From an uncultured Eubacteriales bacterium (GTDB lineage Bacteria > Bacillota > Clostridia > Peptostreptococcales > Anaerovoracaceae): 64,000 bases of DNA. Location of the stretch: positions 62,001-126,000 of the forward strand of contig CACYHR010000005.1 of NCBI GenBank assembly GCA_902774265.1, in the 5' to 3' direction. Of this stretch, positions 1-9,534 are shown in pieces (position 1 is the first letter of the stretch; every line of letters begins with the position of its first letter). The notes under the pieces were generated by a model. It did no database searches. It saw only the letters and a program-made list of their open reading frames with translations, and was not told the origin of the DNA. The position numbers were made by a program, and so were the translations under genes.

Positions 1-643
1 CAAATCTACGGGAGTGGATGTGCTGGTTCTGCCGGCTCTCGAGGAATATCCTGACTCGTGTTTCGTTGAGGATGTGGCTGTGATGGCAGAGAAATGCGCC
101 ATAATCACTAATCCCGGCGCAGGGAGCAGGAATGGCGAGACTGAATACATTATCGACGCAGTAAAGAAGTTCTACAGTGATGATCAGATAGGATATATCA
201 AGGCTCCGGGGACTCTCGAGGGCGGAGATGTTATGAAGGTCGGCGATACATTCTATGTTGGAGTATCTGCAAGGACAAATGAAGAGGGGATAAAGCAGTT
301 TGCTGACTTTTTCGGATCCTTCGGATATACGGTCAAGGCAGTGCCTCTGACGGAAGTGCTGCATCTCAAGACAGGTGTCAATTACATTGAAAACAACAAA
401 ATGCTGGTATCTGGTGAGTTTATCGATAAGCCTGATTTCGCTGATTATGAAAAGATCATCGTGCCAGAGGAAGAGGCGTATGGTGCAAACTGCATCTGGA
501 TGAACGGGACGATTATTGTTCCTCTCGGCTATGATGCAGTTCAGAAGGCAGTAGAGGACGCGGGTTATCCTGTCATCACTGTCGACACATCCGAATTCCG
601 CAAGATCGACGGTGGTCTCAGCTGCCTTTCACTGAGGTTCTAG
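1..643 (+). CDS. Dimethylarginine dimethylaminohydrolase-like amidinotransferase-fold hydrolase (5' part missing)
   Basis: The reading frame is open from the first bases, so the N-terminus lies outside the window; a GTG at 14 is internal. What is visible is the C-terminal two thirds of a guanidino-group-modifying hydrolase. The FVEDVAV segment, the LHLKTG segment with the catalytic histidine, and the C-terminal GGLSCLSLRF segment with the nucleophilic cysteine fit the dimethylargininase family better than long arginine deiminases. Members hydrolyse methylated arginine or related substrates to citrulline plus an amine, in the cytoplasm. A strong terminator follows at once, so it ends its transcription unit. 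Exact substrate is not certain. Confidence 0.85.
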   Translation, partial: KSTGVDVLVLPALEEYPDSCFVEDVAVMAEKCAIITNPGAGSRNGETEYIIDAVKKFYSDDQIGYIKAPGTLEGGDVMKVGDTFYVGVSARTNEEGIKQFADFFGSFGYTVKAVPLTEVLHLKTGVNYIENNKMLVSGEFIDKPDFADYEKIIVPEEEAYGANCIWMNGTIIVPLGYDAVQKAVEDAGYPVITVDTSEFRKIDGGLSCLSLRF

Positions 644-664
644 GCTCGGATGTAAGTGAGATGT

Positions 665-706
665 AAAGAGCCCTGGAATATCAAATTGATGTGCCGGGGC
701 TCTTTT
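665..706 (+). terminator. Rho-independent terminator after the dimethylargininase-type gene
   Basis: An inverted repeat pairs AAGAGCCCTGG with CCGGGGCTCTT and is followed by a T run. It lies 22 bases after the stop codon and separates this gene from the convergent gene ending at 804. Confidence 0.8.
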
Positions 707-803
707 CAGAGAAAAGTACTGCAGTGAACTTGTATCTCTGCTATTGCGGCTGCGCAGAGCAGCCGTATTTTTGCAGGTTTATGTCAGGCAGACCTGATCG
801 TTA

Positions 804-3617
804 TTATTTGCGGCCTGTTATGCCGAATGCGCTGAGGTCATACCATGCCGGAATGATCTTTGGCATTACCTCATCTGGATCTGCCTCTTCGCAGAGTATG
901 CTCGATCCGAGATAGAGGTTGTTGTTTGAGTATCCTGCGCCTATGATGGTCTCGACAGGGAGCTCAGCCCACGGATCATCAACGCTTGATTTGAGCTTGA
1001 AGTCCTCTACGAATGCAGGGATCCATCCTTCATACTCGTATTTGCAAAGCACCTTGGTAAGAGCTGTGTTGAACTTTGATCCGCCGTTCTCATCAGGCAT
1101 CTGATCAAAGTGGAAATAGTATCCGAAGCCCTGAGTCTCTTTGCCGGCAGAAGGTGCCTGGAAGATCAGGTGAGTCATCGGATGGTTATACTCACCGAGT
1201 CTCAGTTTCATGTCGATCATCTGTGTGCCTCTTCTGGATACGTTTACGCAGACTTTGCCATTCTCGTCATCCTTTCTGATAACGAATTCGGCATCGACCT
1301 TTTTAGGAATCGAGAGCACATCGCGACCGAGAGCTGTAGCCATTTCGGCACCCTGTCCTCCGAGAACGAGACTGATGCAATAGAGTCCGAGCTGTCCCTT
1401 ATATGTAGCATATACGCCGAGTATCGATTCGTAGTAATTATCAGCAAATGTAGGCTCGTTGATATGATTTGCCGAAACATAAACGAGCGGCAGTGCGTAT
1501 GGCTCGAGCGGAGCAGGCAGTATCCTTCTGATCGCCTCAGGAGTAGTAGCATAGAGCATGTACACGCCTTCCTGCTTCTTCATGGCGCAGTCCTTTGCGA
1601 ATGCAGCCATCTTTTCAGGGGAGGTTACGAAGCTCGGCTTTGGAGCCTTGAAGAGCTCGGCGCCTACATCATAGCCTGTCCTTGTAGCAGGTCCCATCGT
1701 TCCGTCCTGTATAGCGGATCCGACCAGTTTTACGCAGATGCCTTTTTCTTCGAGTGCAGCCTTGAGGCTCTGATCAGGTTTGTATCCGAGCGACATTACT
1801 ACAGCATCGCATGCAACTTTCTTCTGCTCGCCTGTCTCTACATTCTCTATGCAGACGCCGTCAGCCTCGACAGCCTTTAGAGCGTTTTTGAACTCAAAAG
1901 AGATATCCATTTGCTTTACTCTGCTCATTACGTCCAGGACGTTTGCGATGTATGCAGTAGGAGCAGGGCGGTCAACCATGTCGACTACGGTTACCTTGAT
2001 GCCTTTTTCGCCGAGGAACTCAGCGGCTTCAAGACCTGTAAGGCCGGCGCCTATCATGGCGACGTGCTTGCCTGTGAAATCGACCTTGCCTGTAAGAGCA
2101 TCTTCTACAGTAAAGACATTGGCACCGTCAGCGCCCGGAATGCTCTTTGGAACGATGCTCTTTGAACCTGTAGCAAGCACTACTGCGTCAGGTCCCATAG
2201 CGGCGATTTCATCAGCGCTGACTTCTTTGCCGAGCTGTACATCGACGCCGAGTCTGGCTAGTTCTTTGCCCATATAGTCGATGAAATTCTGCATTCTTTC
2301 CTTGAGAGGAGGCAGCTTGGCGAGATTGATCGTGCCGCCGAGTTCTTCCTGGCGGTCAACGAGAGTGACCTTAACGCCTCTTTCCGCCAGAGTCCTTGCA
2401 GCGTACATTCCTCCCGGACCTCCGCCGACAACGACAGCCTTCTTATCATCTGTGACAGGCTCGAGGTCGCCTAGCTTGAGCTCTCTTCCCATGCGGGGAT
2501 TTACAGCGCACTGGAAAGGCTGAAGCTGGGCATTTATAGTCAGCAGTGTTTCGAAGCAGCGCAGGCAGTTGATGCATTTGTTGAGTTCATCGATGCGGCC
2601 TTCCTGTACCTTTACGCCCCATTCAGGCTCTGCCAGCCAGGTTCTTCCGAATTCCGCATAATCATAAACGCCTTCCTCCATGAACTGCGCAGCGATCTCA
2701 GGACTCCTGATAGCCGAAACAGCCATTACAGGGATATTGACAGCATCCTTGACTGCCTGGATCATAGGTCTTCTCCAGCCCTCATGGAATGATGTAGGCT
2801 CGATAGCCCAGTTGAGTGTCTCGTAGATACCGCAGCTGACGTCGATGAAATCGATGCCGACCTCTTCAAAGTATTTTACGATCTTTACGCCTTCATCGAG
2901 ATCGATGAAAGGTTCTGTGACTCCGTTGTGCGCAAGCATTTCGTCAACGGAGAGTCTGATGCCGACAACATAGTCAGGACCGCATTTCTCGCGGATCTTA
3001 TCGATGATATCCTTCACGAAACGCATCCTGTTCTCAAAGCTGCCGCCGTACTCATCTGTACGGAAATTGGTATAAGGCGAGAGGAACTGCTCGAGCAGGT
3101 AGCCGTGAGCGCAGTGGAGTTCGATACCGTCTATGCCGGCTTTCTTACATCTTACGGCGCCGTCGCTGAACTGTTCGATCAGCTCAAGAACTTCGTCATG
3201 TGTAAGAGCTCTGGTCGGCTGCTGAGAATAAAGGCATACTCTGTCAGAAGCGGATACACATGGCTGTCCTCCGATCAGTCTCGATACGCCCTCTCTGCCA
3301 GGGTGGTGCAGCTGAATAAATACCTTTGAGCCGTGCTTATGTATAGCGGCGGCGAGTTTTGCAAGGCCTGCGATATGGCGGTCCTTAGTTACCGAAAGCT
3401 GTCTGAACGAGCCTGCGCCTGTCGCATCGTTTACACGGCAGATCTCAGGCATTATCAGTCCGCAGCCGCCCTTTGCTCTCTCTTCATAATAAGCGATCAT
3501 GGCATCCCCGCAGGAACCGTCAAGCTCTGCGAGGTTGCTGCCCATAGGTGACATGACGAGCCTGTTCTTAAGCTCGACATTGCCGATCTTTCCCTTTTGG
3601 AATAATATATCGTACAT
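804..3617 (-). CDS. Fusion of Old Yellow Enzyme/Fe-S/FAD enoate reductase with a C-terminal acetoacetate-decarboxylase-like domain (copy 1)
   Basis: 937 residues. Residues 1-340 are an FMN-binding OYE barrel with the HCAHGYLL motif (His168, His171). Cys348, Cys351, Cys354 and Cys370 fit the 4Fe-4S site of 2-enoate reductases. Residues 393-650 carry two dinucleotide folds (GGGPGG at 398, GAGLTG at 523). Usual family members, including BaiCD/BaiH and 2,4-dienoyl-CoA reductase, end near residue 650-670. Here about 255 further residues form an ADC-superfamily domain (GRD...PKK, Lys772/773 as Schiff-base candidates, Glu730). NAD(P)H-dependent reduction of an activated C=C is expected; the ADC domain may decarboxylate a beta-keto acid or do aldol/dehydratase chemistry. 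The start follows AGGAGG. It is 63 bases downstream of an SDR gene. Substrate unknown. Confidence 0.85.
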   Translation of the reverse strand: MYDILFQKGKIGNVELKNRLVMSPMGSNLAELDGSCGDAMIAYYEERAKGGCGLIMPEICRVNDATGAGSFRQLSVTKDRHIAGLAKLAAAIHKHGSKVFIQLHHPGREGVSRLIGGQPCVSASDRVCLYSQQPTRALTHDEVLELIEQFSDGAVRCKKAGIDGIELHCAHGYLLEQFLSPYTNFRTDEYGGSFENRMRFVKDIIDKIREKCGPDYVVGIRLSVDEMLAHNGVTEPFIDLDEGVKIVKYFEEVGIDFIDVSCGIYETLNWAIEPTSFHEGWRRPMIQAVKDAVNIPVMAVSAIRSPEIAAQFMEEGVYDYAEFGRTWLAEPEWGVKVQEGRIDELNKCINCLRCFETLLTINAQLQPFQCAVNPRMGRELKLGDLEPVTDDKKAVVVGGGPGGMYAARTLAERGVKVTLVDRQEELGGTINLAKLPPLKERMQNFIDYMGKELARLGVDVQLGKEVSADEIAAMGPDAVVLATGSKSIVPKSIPGADGANVFTVEDALTGKVDFTGKHVAMIGAGLTGLEAAEFLGEKGIKVTVVDMVDRPAPTAYIANVLDVMSRVKQMDISFEFKNALKAVEADGVCIENVETGEQKKVACDAVVMSLGYKPDQSLKAALEEKGICVKLVGSAIQDGTMGPATRTGYDVGAELFKAPKPSFVTSPEKMAAFAKDCAMKKQEGVYMLYATTPEAIRRILPAPLEPYALPLVYVSANHINEPTFADNYYESILGVYATYKGQLGLYCISLVLGGQGAEMATALGRDVLSIPKKVDAEFVIRKDDENGKVCVNVSRRGTQMIDMKLRLGEYNHPMTHLIFQAPSAGKETQGFGYYFHFDQMPDENGGSKFNTALTKVLCKYEYEGWIPAFVEDFKLKSSVDDPWAELPVETIIGAGYSNNNLYLGSSILCEEADPDEVMPKIIPAWYDLSAFGITGRK

Positions 3618-3680
3618 TGCTTTTCCTCCTGAAATATTTAATGGGTCATGGATGTTTATGGCTCAAAAAGCCTGCAGAAA

Positions 3681-4550
3681 CTACTGCTGTTTGATATTGT
3701 GGTCGATGGCTACAGCTTCCGGATTCTTTCTTGCAAGCATGTTCTCGCAGCGAAGCTGTATGTACTTGTCATAATGCTCGTGAGTGATGATGTAGAGCTG
3801 ATCGTCTTCTATAGCCTTAAATACTACCGGTCCGGCCTCGTCAATAGGACGTCCTGTCTTGATCAGGTACTGAGCCGCGCCCTGCATAGCCTTGTGGATC
3901 GGGCTGCCGTAATATGCATCCTCGACTGTGTATTTGTCCTGCTTGTATTCCTCGGAATGATCGAGGTGTGTCTGGATGAAACCCGGGCAGTATGCGCTCA
4001 TGTGGATGTCAGCGCCTGCTTCGATAAGGTCAAAGTATACAGACTCTGTCAGAGCGAGCGCTCCGAACTTGGATGCCTGATAAGCAGCTGCACTCTTGGA
4101 TGTGAAGGTGCCGGCTGCCGAGCAGGTGTTGACTATGTTGCAGTGGGTACCCTGCTTCATCATTACAGGAATAACCTCATGCATGAAATAAATGTGTGAT
4201 TTGAGGTTGGTGTCGATGATCCATTCATATTCAAGAGGCGGAACAGCCCATACAGGACCGAAGGTAGCGACTCCGGCGTTGTTCATCAGAAGATCGATCT
4301 GGCCGAACTCCTCCAGAACTTTGGATACTACACATTTCACCTGATCGTATTCGGTCACATCGCAAGGGAAGAGCAGTATCTTTTCTGCGCCCAGTTCCTC
4401 AGCGAGAGGTGCGATCTCATTCAGAGCGTCCTCCATGATGTCTACTGCTGCGATCTTCATGCCGCGCTGCGCAGCCTGCTTGACGAATTCCTTACCGAAA
4501 CCATGAGCAGCACCTGTGATAAGTGCGACTCTGCCTGCAAAATCTTTCAT
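3681..4550 (-). CDS. Short-chain dehydrogenase/reductase paired with OYE-ADC copy 1
   Basis: 289 residues, classical SDR. It has the TGAAHGFG cofactor motif near the N-terminus, NNAG at about residue 90, a catalytic Ser in NTCSAAG and the YQASK motif supplying Tyr and Lys. The acidic residue after the second strand (AVDIMED) suggests NAD(H) preference. The start follows AAGGAGG. It is the first gene of a two-gene unit with the OYE-ADC gene, so it probably interconverts the alcohol and ketone of the same substrate. Its N-terminal half resembles the second SDR domain of the fused protein at 9535 (shared QAAQR, VDIMED). Substrate not predictable. Confidence 0.88.
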   Translation of the reverse strand: MKDFAGRVALITGAAHGFGKEFVKQAAQRGMKIAAVDIMEDALNEIAPLAEELGAEKILLFPCDVTEYDQVKCVVSKVLEEFGQIDLLMNNAGVATFGPVWAVPPLEYEWIIDTNLKSHIYFMHEVIPVMMKQGTHCNIVNTCSAAGTFTSKSAAAYQASKFGALALTESVYFDLIEAGADIHMSAYCPGFIQTHLDHSEEYKQDKYTVEDAYYGSPIHKAMQGAAQYLIKTGRPIDEAGPVVFKAIEDDQLYIITHEHYDKYIQLRCENMLARKNPEAVAIDHNIKQQ

Positions 4551-4632
4551 CGTTTTACCTCCTTAAAAGCGTGAGCCGGCCGGCGAGCGACCGGCTGTCA
4601 AAAATAGACATATTTACTGACAATATACAGAC

Positions 4633-4667
4633 ATAAAAATATCCTGATCCAATTATCGAATCAGGAT
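4633..4667 (-). terminator. Terminator of the PucR-family regulator gene
   Basis: On the minus strand a hairpin (TATCCTGAT / ATCAGGATA) is followed by a run of five T. It lies between the regulator's stop and the SDR gene, so the SDR/OYE pair needs its own promoter within 4551-4632. Confidence 0.7.
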
Positions 4668-4751
4668 AAAAACTTAACAATATACAGTATTACAAAACAA
4701 CAGAGATCATTTGGCAAGAGTGCACAAAAGGGATGATCTGCAGGATTTCAG

Positions 4752-6284
4752 CTACAGTTTGTCGCTGAAATCTTTTCCGGCCCATTTGCGCTTTTGGTTG
4801 ATCACGTTGCTTATGGCATATGAGAGCCTGAGGCGGAACCTTGTATCGGTATCGCCGAGATCTATATCGCACAGCTCCTCTACGCGGCGCAGTCTGTAAA
4901 TCACACTGTTTCTGTGCAAAAACAGCGCTTTTGCCGTATCTGTAGTGTTGCACGAGTACTTGAGGTATGTATGAAGCGTGATCTCTAGGTTTGTGTTGTT
5001 ATCCGCATCATAGGCTGCGAGCTTAGGCAGAGCAGGGTGAAGGTATCTGCTCAGATCCTCTCTGTCAGCCACTGTGCGGAACATTACATAAATGCCGTAA
5101 TCCTCAAACGTGAATATGCTGTTCTCAGGGTCAAGCTGCAATCCGATCTCAAAGGCATCGACAGCCTCCTGAAAGTGAGAGCGCAGGGTCGAGATATCAT
5201 GGAAAGGCAGACTGACGCCTATCCGGGTACGGCATTTTTCCGGAAAGAGGGCAAGTATCTGTCCTGCTTTGCGTATGATCTCGCTGCTGCCGATTATAGC
5301 TGCGTTGTCTCTCTGAGAAATCACATGGCAGCCAGGCATGATATTTGTCATTTCCTCTGACAGATCGCCTTCGCGCGGAAAGACCGAGCTGTCACCGCTT
5401 GCTTTGCAGTAGAGCACCTGCAGCTCCGAAGGGAAGCTCAGCTGTGTATAAGCCTCCGGAAGAGATGAGACATCGGCTCCGATTATCAGATTGTAGAGGA
5501 AGCGGTGATAGTCGCTTGTCAGATAGAGAAATCCCGGCGCGTATTTCATAACGGCGTAGCCTACAACGCCGCTCAGTATCCTGAGCATTTCGACATGCTC
5601 GGGCCTGTATGAGTCATAGCCTTCTATCACTATAAGAAAGCCTATCCAGATGTCCCGGCAGTAGACGCGGCTCGCGAATTTCTGGAAAGGGGATGAAGGG
5701 CATGAGACCTCCAGCGGTGTCGTGGTCGAATCGGCCATCTGTACTGATTTGAGAGATTTGACGGCTTTGATGAACTCGTAGTCGCAGTAGCCCTGCTCAA
5801 TATTGTGCATCCAGAGCTTGTCGGTCACAGGGATCTGCTCCGAATTGCTGAGTATCCTGAACTCACGGTCGATGAACACGAGCGAAGCACCGAATTTCTG
5901 CGACGCAAGATCGATAAGAGCATCGACATTTCTGACGCGGTCAAGAGACTTCATCATCGATTCATATAAACCGCCCTTGTGCGAATCTATTACCATTTGC
6001 GATGCGCTGTTGAATGCCAGACCGAAATCGCTGTCAGACACAAGCGCAGTGCTGAGACCTGTGAGATCCTTGCCGCTCAGATCTACCGATTCGGTAAGTA
6101 TGCACTGCGACGGCAGATACTGGCTCTCCAGCAGTCTGTTGCTGAAATACAAAACATTGGGACTGTAGCCGGAGCGCCCTGAGTCCATAAAGCGCACCTC
6201 GGTGATCTCGGCGTCTGTACCTTCGGAAATCACGGAGACCTTGCATATACTGCTCAGCTTCTCGATAAATTCGCGAAAAATCAT
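4752..6284 (-). CDS. PucR/CdaR-type transcriptional regulator
   Basis: 510 residues. The C-terminal 60-70 residues contain the PucR helix-turn-helix (TDTAKALFLHRNSVIYRLRR), typical of regulators of purine, sugar-acid or aromatic catabolism that sense a pathway metabolite. The N-terminal and central parts look like GAF-like and GGDEF-like sensory modules without catalytic motifs. The start follows AGAGG. It sits between two divergent redox units (minus-strand SDR plus OYE-ADC; plus-strand OYE-ADC plus tandem SDR), which makes it the obvious regulator of both. Its promoter carries a perfect palindrome, suggesting autoregulation. Ligand unknown. Confidence 0.85.
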   Translation of the reverse strand: MIFREFIEKLSSICKVSVISEGTDAEITEVRFMDSGRSGYSPNVLYFSNRLLESQYLPSQCILTESVDLSGKDLTGLSTALVSDSDFGLAFNSASQMVIDSHKGGLYESMMKSLDRVRNVDALIDLASQKFGASLVFIDREFRILSNSEQIPVTDKLWMHNIEQGYCDYEFIKAVKSLKSVQMADSTTTPLEVSCPSSPFQKFASRVYCRDIWIGFLIVIEGYDSYRPEHVEMLRILSGVVGYAVMKYAPGFLYLTSDYHRFLYNLIIGADVSSLPEAYTQLSFPSELQVLYCKASGDSSVFPREGDLSEEMTNIMPGCHVISQRDNAAIIGSSEIIRKAGQILALFPEKCRTRIGVSLPFHDISTLRSHFQEAVDAFEIGLQLDPENSIFTFEDYGIYVMFRTVADREDLSRYLHPALPKLAAYDADNNTNLEITLHTYLKYSCNTTDTAKALFLHRNSVIYRLRRVEELCDIDLGDTDTRFRLRLSYAISNVINQKRKWAGKDFSDKL

Positions 6285-6314
6285 AATAAATACCTCTGCA
6301 TATATAATGTAGAA

Positions 6315-6326
6315 AATGTATACATT
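6315..6326. promoter_or_regulatory. Palindromic operator candidate AATGTATACATT
   Basis: A perfect 12-base palindrome immediately downstream of the -10 of the pucR-type promoter, covering the likely transcription start. The position suits autorepression. Which protein binds is inference. Confidence 0.45.
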
Positions 6327-6327
6327 C

Positions 6328-6356
6328 AGAATAGGTCAATGTGCACAAAATGTCAA
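6328..6356 (-). promoter_or_regulatory. Sigma-70 type promoter of the PucR-family gene
   Basis: Minus strand: TTGACA (6351-6356), 17-base spacer, TATTCT (6328-6333), about 45 bases upstream of the start codon. The -35 overlaps a TGCACAAAATGTC motif (6342-6354) that recurs as TGCACAAATGTC at 6444-6455 on the other side of the divergent spacer, so both may be binding sites for one regulator. Confidence 0.6.
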
Positions 6357-6562
6357 TTGAAATTATGCATAAATGCCGAAAAGCGAAATACTCTGGTTAT
6401 CATCATGGCTGCGTTCAGTGCACTGCTACTGTTTAGTACATACTGCACAAATGTCCGCGCTTGTTTTGGATATTTGTGATAATGCGGCATGAGTTCGACA
6501 AAAATATAATTAAGTCAGATAAAAATATAGCAAACGTATCTCATTGATGGAAAGGAGACACC

Positions 6563-9379
6563 ATGTACGAAAAGCTATTTGAAAAGGGTAGGATCGGCAA
6601 TGTCGAACTCAAGAACAGACTTGTCATGACACCTATGGGTACTAATCTGGCCAACCTCGACGGAACACCAGGCCCTGCTATGATCAGATATTATGAAGAC
6701 AGAGCGGCAGGCGGCTGCGGACTGATCATGCCTGAGATCTGCAGAGTCAACGAGGCGACAGGTGCGGGAATGATGAGACAGCTCGCTGCTACCAAGGATT
6801 ACCACATCCAGGGTATCGCAGAGCTGGCAATGGCAGTTCACAAGCACGGATCCAAGATATTCATCCAGCTGCATCACCCGGGCAGAGAAGGCGTATCTTC
6901 ACTGATAGGCGGACAGCCTTGTGTTTCCGCTTCGGACAGAGTATGTAAGGTTTCACAGCAGGAAACAAGACCTATGACCATCGATGAGATCCACGAGCTC
7001 GTAGGTCAGTTCGGTGACGCTGCTCTGAGATGCAAGAAGGCCGGCGTTGACGGTATCGAGCTCCACTGCGCTCATGGCTATCTGCTGCAGCAGTTCCTCT
7101 CGCCTTATACCAACTACAGAGAAGACGAATACGGCGGAAGCTTTGAGAACAGAATGAGAATAGTTCTCGAGATCATCGCTGACATCCGTGAGAAGTGCGG
7201 TCCTGATTTTGTTCTCGGCTGCAGAGTATCCGTTGTTGAGTTCCTCGACAAGCTCGGATACGAAGGCGACCAGATCAGACTTGAGGATGGTATAAAGATC
7301 GTAAAATGCCTCGAAGAAGCAGGCATCGATTTCATCGACGTATCCGATGGTCTCTATGAGACCGGAAGCTTCTCGGTAGAGCCTATCTCCTTCCCGCAGG
7401 GCTGGAGAAGACCTATGATCCAGGCTATCAAGGACGTAGTAAATATCCCTGTTATCGCAGTATCCGTTATCCGCGAGCCTCAGGTCGCAGAGACATTCCT
7501 CGAAGAGGGAGTTGTTGATTTCGTAGGCATGGGCAGAACATGGATCGCAGACGCTGAATGGGGCAAAAAGGTACAGGAAGGCAGAGAGGATGAGCTCAAC
7601 AAGTGTATCGCTTGTCTGAGATGCTTCGAATCGCTGCTCGGACTCAACGCTCAGGGACTGCCTTTCGAATGTGCAGTAAATCCTCGCGCATGCAACGAGC
7701 TTCGCTACGGGGACCTCGAGCCTGTAACAGGTTGCCACAAGGCTGTAGTAGTCGGCGGCGGCCCTGGCGGAATGTATGCAGCTGCTACACTGGCTAAGAG
7801 AGGCGTTGATGTAACACTTCTCGACCGTCAGGAGGAGCTCGGCGGAACAGTAAATCTGGCTAAGAAACCGCCTCGGAAGGAAAGGATGCAGTGGTTCATC
7901 GATTACCTCAAACAGGATATGGAGAAGGCCGGCGTAAAGGTCTGCCTCGGATGCGAAGCTACAGCTGACGATATCGCAGCTATGGAGCCTGAAGCAGTAG
8001 TTCTCGCTACAGGTTCGACATCTATCTTCCCATCGAAGATCCCTGGCGTAAACGGTGACAATGTATTCGCTGTAAACGACGTACTCAACGGCAAGGTCGA
8101 TCTCTCCAATAAAAAGGTCGCTATGATCGGTGCTGGACTCACAGGTCTTGAGGCCGGTGAATACCTCGCTGAGACAGGCGCGGAAGTCACATTTGTAGAC
8201 ATGCTCAAGGTCGCTGCACCTAACGCTTACAGACTGAATGTAGTAGACGTTCAGACAAGACTTGCAGCACTCGGAGCTAAATACGAGCTCGGAAACGCTC
8301 TCAAGGAGATCACTGCTGACGGAGTCGTTATTGAGAATGTAGATACAAAAGAAGAGAAAAGGGTCGAGGCTGATGCTGTAGTTCTCTCGCTCGGATACAA
8401 GCCTGATCAGAGCCTCAAGGCAGCTCTCGAGGAGAAGGGCCTCTGCGTCAAGGTGATCGGCTCCGCTGTAGTAGACGGAACTATCGCTCCTGCATCCCGC
8501 GGCGGATACGAGGTCGGCGCTTCACTGTTCAAGGAAGAGCCTCTCAGCTTCAAGATCGGCGACGGACAGTTCAAGTCCTTCTCAAAGATCTCACACATGA
8601 GAGGACAGGAAGGCACATACGTAGCTTACCTCACACAGCCTGAGGCTATCAGAGCGGTACTGCCTGAACCACTCGAGCCATTCTCGATGCCTGTAGTTAC
8701 AGTATCTGCATGCCATATCAAGAACCCTACATTCGCAGACAACTATTATGAGGCTATCCTCGGCGTATACTGCACATACAAGGGACAGCTCGGCATGTAC
8801 ACTATCTCACTTGTGCTCGGCGGACAGGGTGCAGAGATGGCTACACAGCTCGGAAGAGACAATTCGGCTATCCCTAAAAAGCTCGATGCTGAATTCGTTA
8901 TCAGAAAGGATGACGAGACCGGCAAGGTAAGCGTAGGCGTTACCAGAAGAGGCACACAGCTCATCGATCTCGAGATGCAGCTCGGTCAGTACAACCACCC
9001 TCTGATGCACGTTCTGTATCAGGCACCTGCTCCTGGCGCTGAAACAGCCGGAAGCGGATACTACATCCATTTCGACAGACTGCCGGGCGAGGACGGAATG
9101 TGGAGATTCGACAACGTATTCCTGCTTAAGAATGTCGTTAAATATAAATATGATGACTGGAAGCCGGGCTTCGTAACAAAGTTCGAGCTCAAGTCCAGCA
9201 TAGATGATCCATGGGGCTGCCTGCCGGTCAACACCATTATCGGCGGTGCATATGCCGAGAACAATCTGCTTATCACAGCTCTCGAAAAGCTTGAGGATGT
9301 GGATGCAGAGGAGACCATGAAGAAGATACTGCCTGCATGGTATGACAGGACAGCCTTCATGGAAGTCGGCAGAAAATAA
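6563..9379 (+). CDS. Fusion of Old Yellow Enzyme/Fe-S/FAD enoate reductase with an acetoacetate-decarboxylase-like domain (copy 2)
   Basis: 938 residues, alignable end to end with the product of 804-3617. Key residues keep the same numbers: HCAH at 168-171, Cys348/351/354/370, GGGPGG at 398, GAGLTG at 523, Glu730 and PKK at 771-773. The ADC-like part covers about 683-930. Copies differ in the loop around 225-240 and in the 655-682 linker, so substrates may differ. The start follows GGAAAGGAG. It is transcribed divergently from the PucR-type gene and is followed after 155 bases by the tandem SDR gene. Codon use is strongly biased, as in highly expressed genes. Expected role: reduction of an alpha,beta-unsaturated carbonyl compound coupled to ADC-like chemistry. 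Confidence 0.86.
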   Translation: MYEKLFEKGRIGNVELKNRLVMTPMGTNLANLDGTPGPAMIRYYEDRAAGGCGLIMPEICRVNEATGAGMMRQLAATKDYHIQGIAELAMAVHKHGSKIFIQLHHPGREGVSSLIGGQPCVSASDRVCKVSQQETRPMTIDEIHELVGQFGDAALRCKKAGVDGIELHCAHGYLLQQFLSPYTNYREDEYGGSFENRMRIVLEIIADIREKCGPDFVLGCRVSVVEFLDKLGYEGDQIRLEDGIKIVKCLEEAGIDFIDVSDGLYETGSFSVEPISFPQGWRRPMIQAIKDVVNIPVIAVSVIREPQVAETFLEEGVVDFVGMGRTWIADAEWGKKVQEGREDELNKCIACLRCFESLLGLNAQGLPFECAVNPRACNELRYGDLEPVTGCHKAVVVGGGPGGMYAAATLAKRGVDVTLLDRQEELGGTVNLAKKPPRKERMQWFIDYLKQDMEKAGVKVCLGCEATADDIAAMEPEAVVLATGSTSIFPSKIPGVNGDNVFAVNDVLNGKVDLSNKKVAMIGAGLTGLEAGEYLAETGAEVTFVDMLKVAAPNAYRLNVVDVQTRLAALGAKYELGNALKEITADGVVIENVDTKEEKRVEADAVVLSLGYKPDQSLKAALEEKGLCVKVIGSAVVDGTIAPASRGGYEVGASLFKEEPLSFKIGDGQFKSFSKISHMRGQEGTYVAYLTQPEAIRAVLPEPLEPFSMPVVTVSACHIKNPTFADNYYEAILGVYCTYKGQLGMYTISLVLGGQGAEMATQLGRDNSAIPKKLDAEFVIRKDDETGKVSVGVTRRGTQLIDLEMQLGQYNHPLMHVLYQAPAPGAETAGSGYYIHFDRLPGEDGMWRFDNVFLLKNVVKYKYDDWKPGFVTKFELKSSIDDPWGCLPVNTIIGGAYAENNLLITALEKLEDVDAEETMKKILPAWYDRTAFMEVGRK

Positions 9380-9534
9380 CAAAATCGCCAGACAGTTAAC
9401 AGACATGACTCAATAGCATGCATGAGTAAGCCCGGCGCAGGCCGAATGATTTTGCTACTTTTCAGTGCGGCATTGCGCCGCGGGCTTTGCTCAGCATGTC
9501 CGGTATAATAAGAATTTCATAGAAAGGGGTAAAT

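Noticed and set aside
1110-1880. Long open frames opposite the OYE-ADC genes (also 6953-7738 and 8807-9406)
   Set aside because: They are shadows produced by strong codon bias in the real genes; no recognisable domain or start signal.
804-9379. Assignment of the OYE proteins as bile-acid BaiCD/BaiH
   Set aside because: The OYE module is related, but no other bai gene is present and the ADC-like extension is absent from those enzymes.
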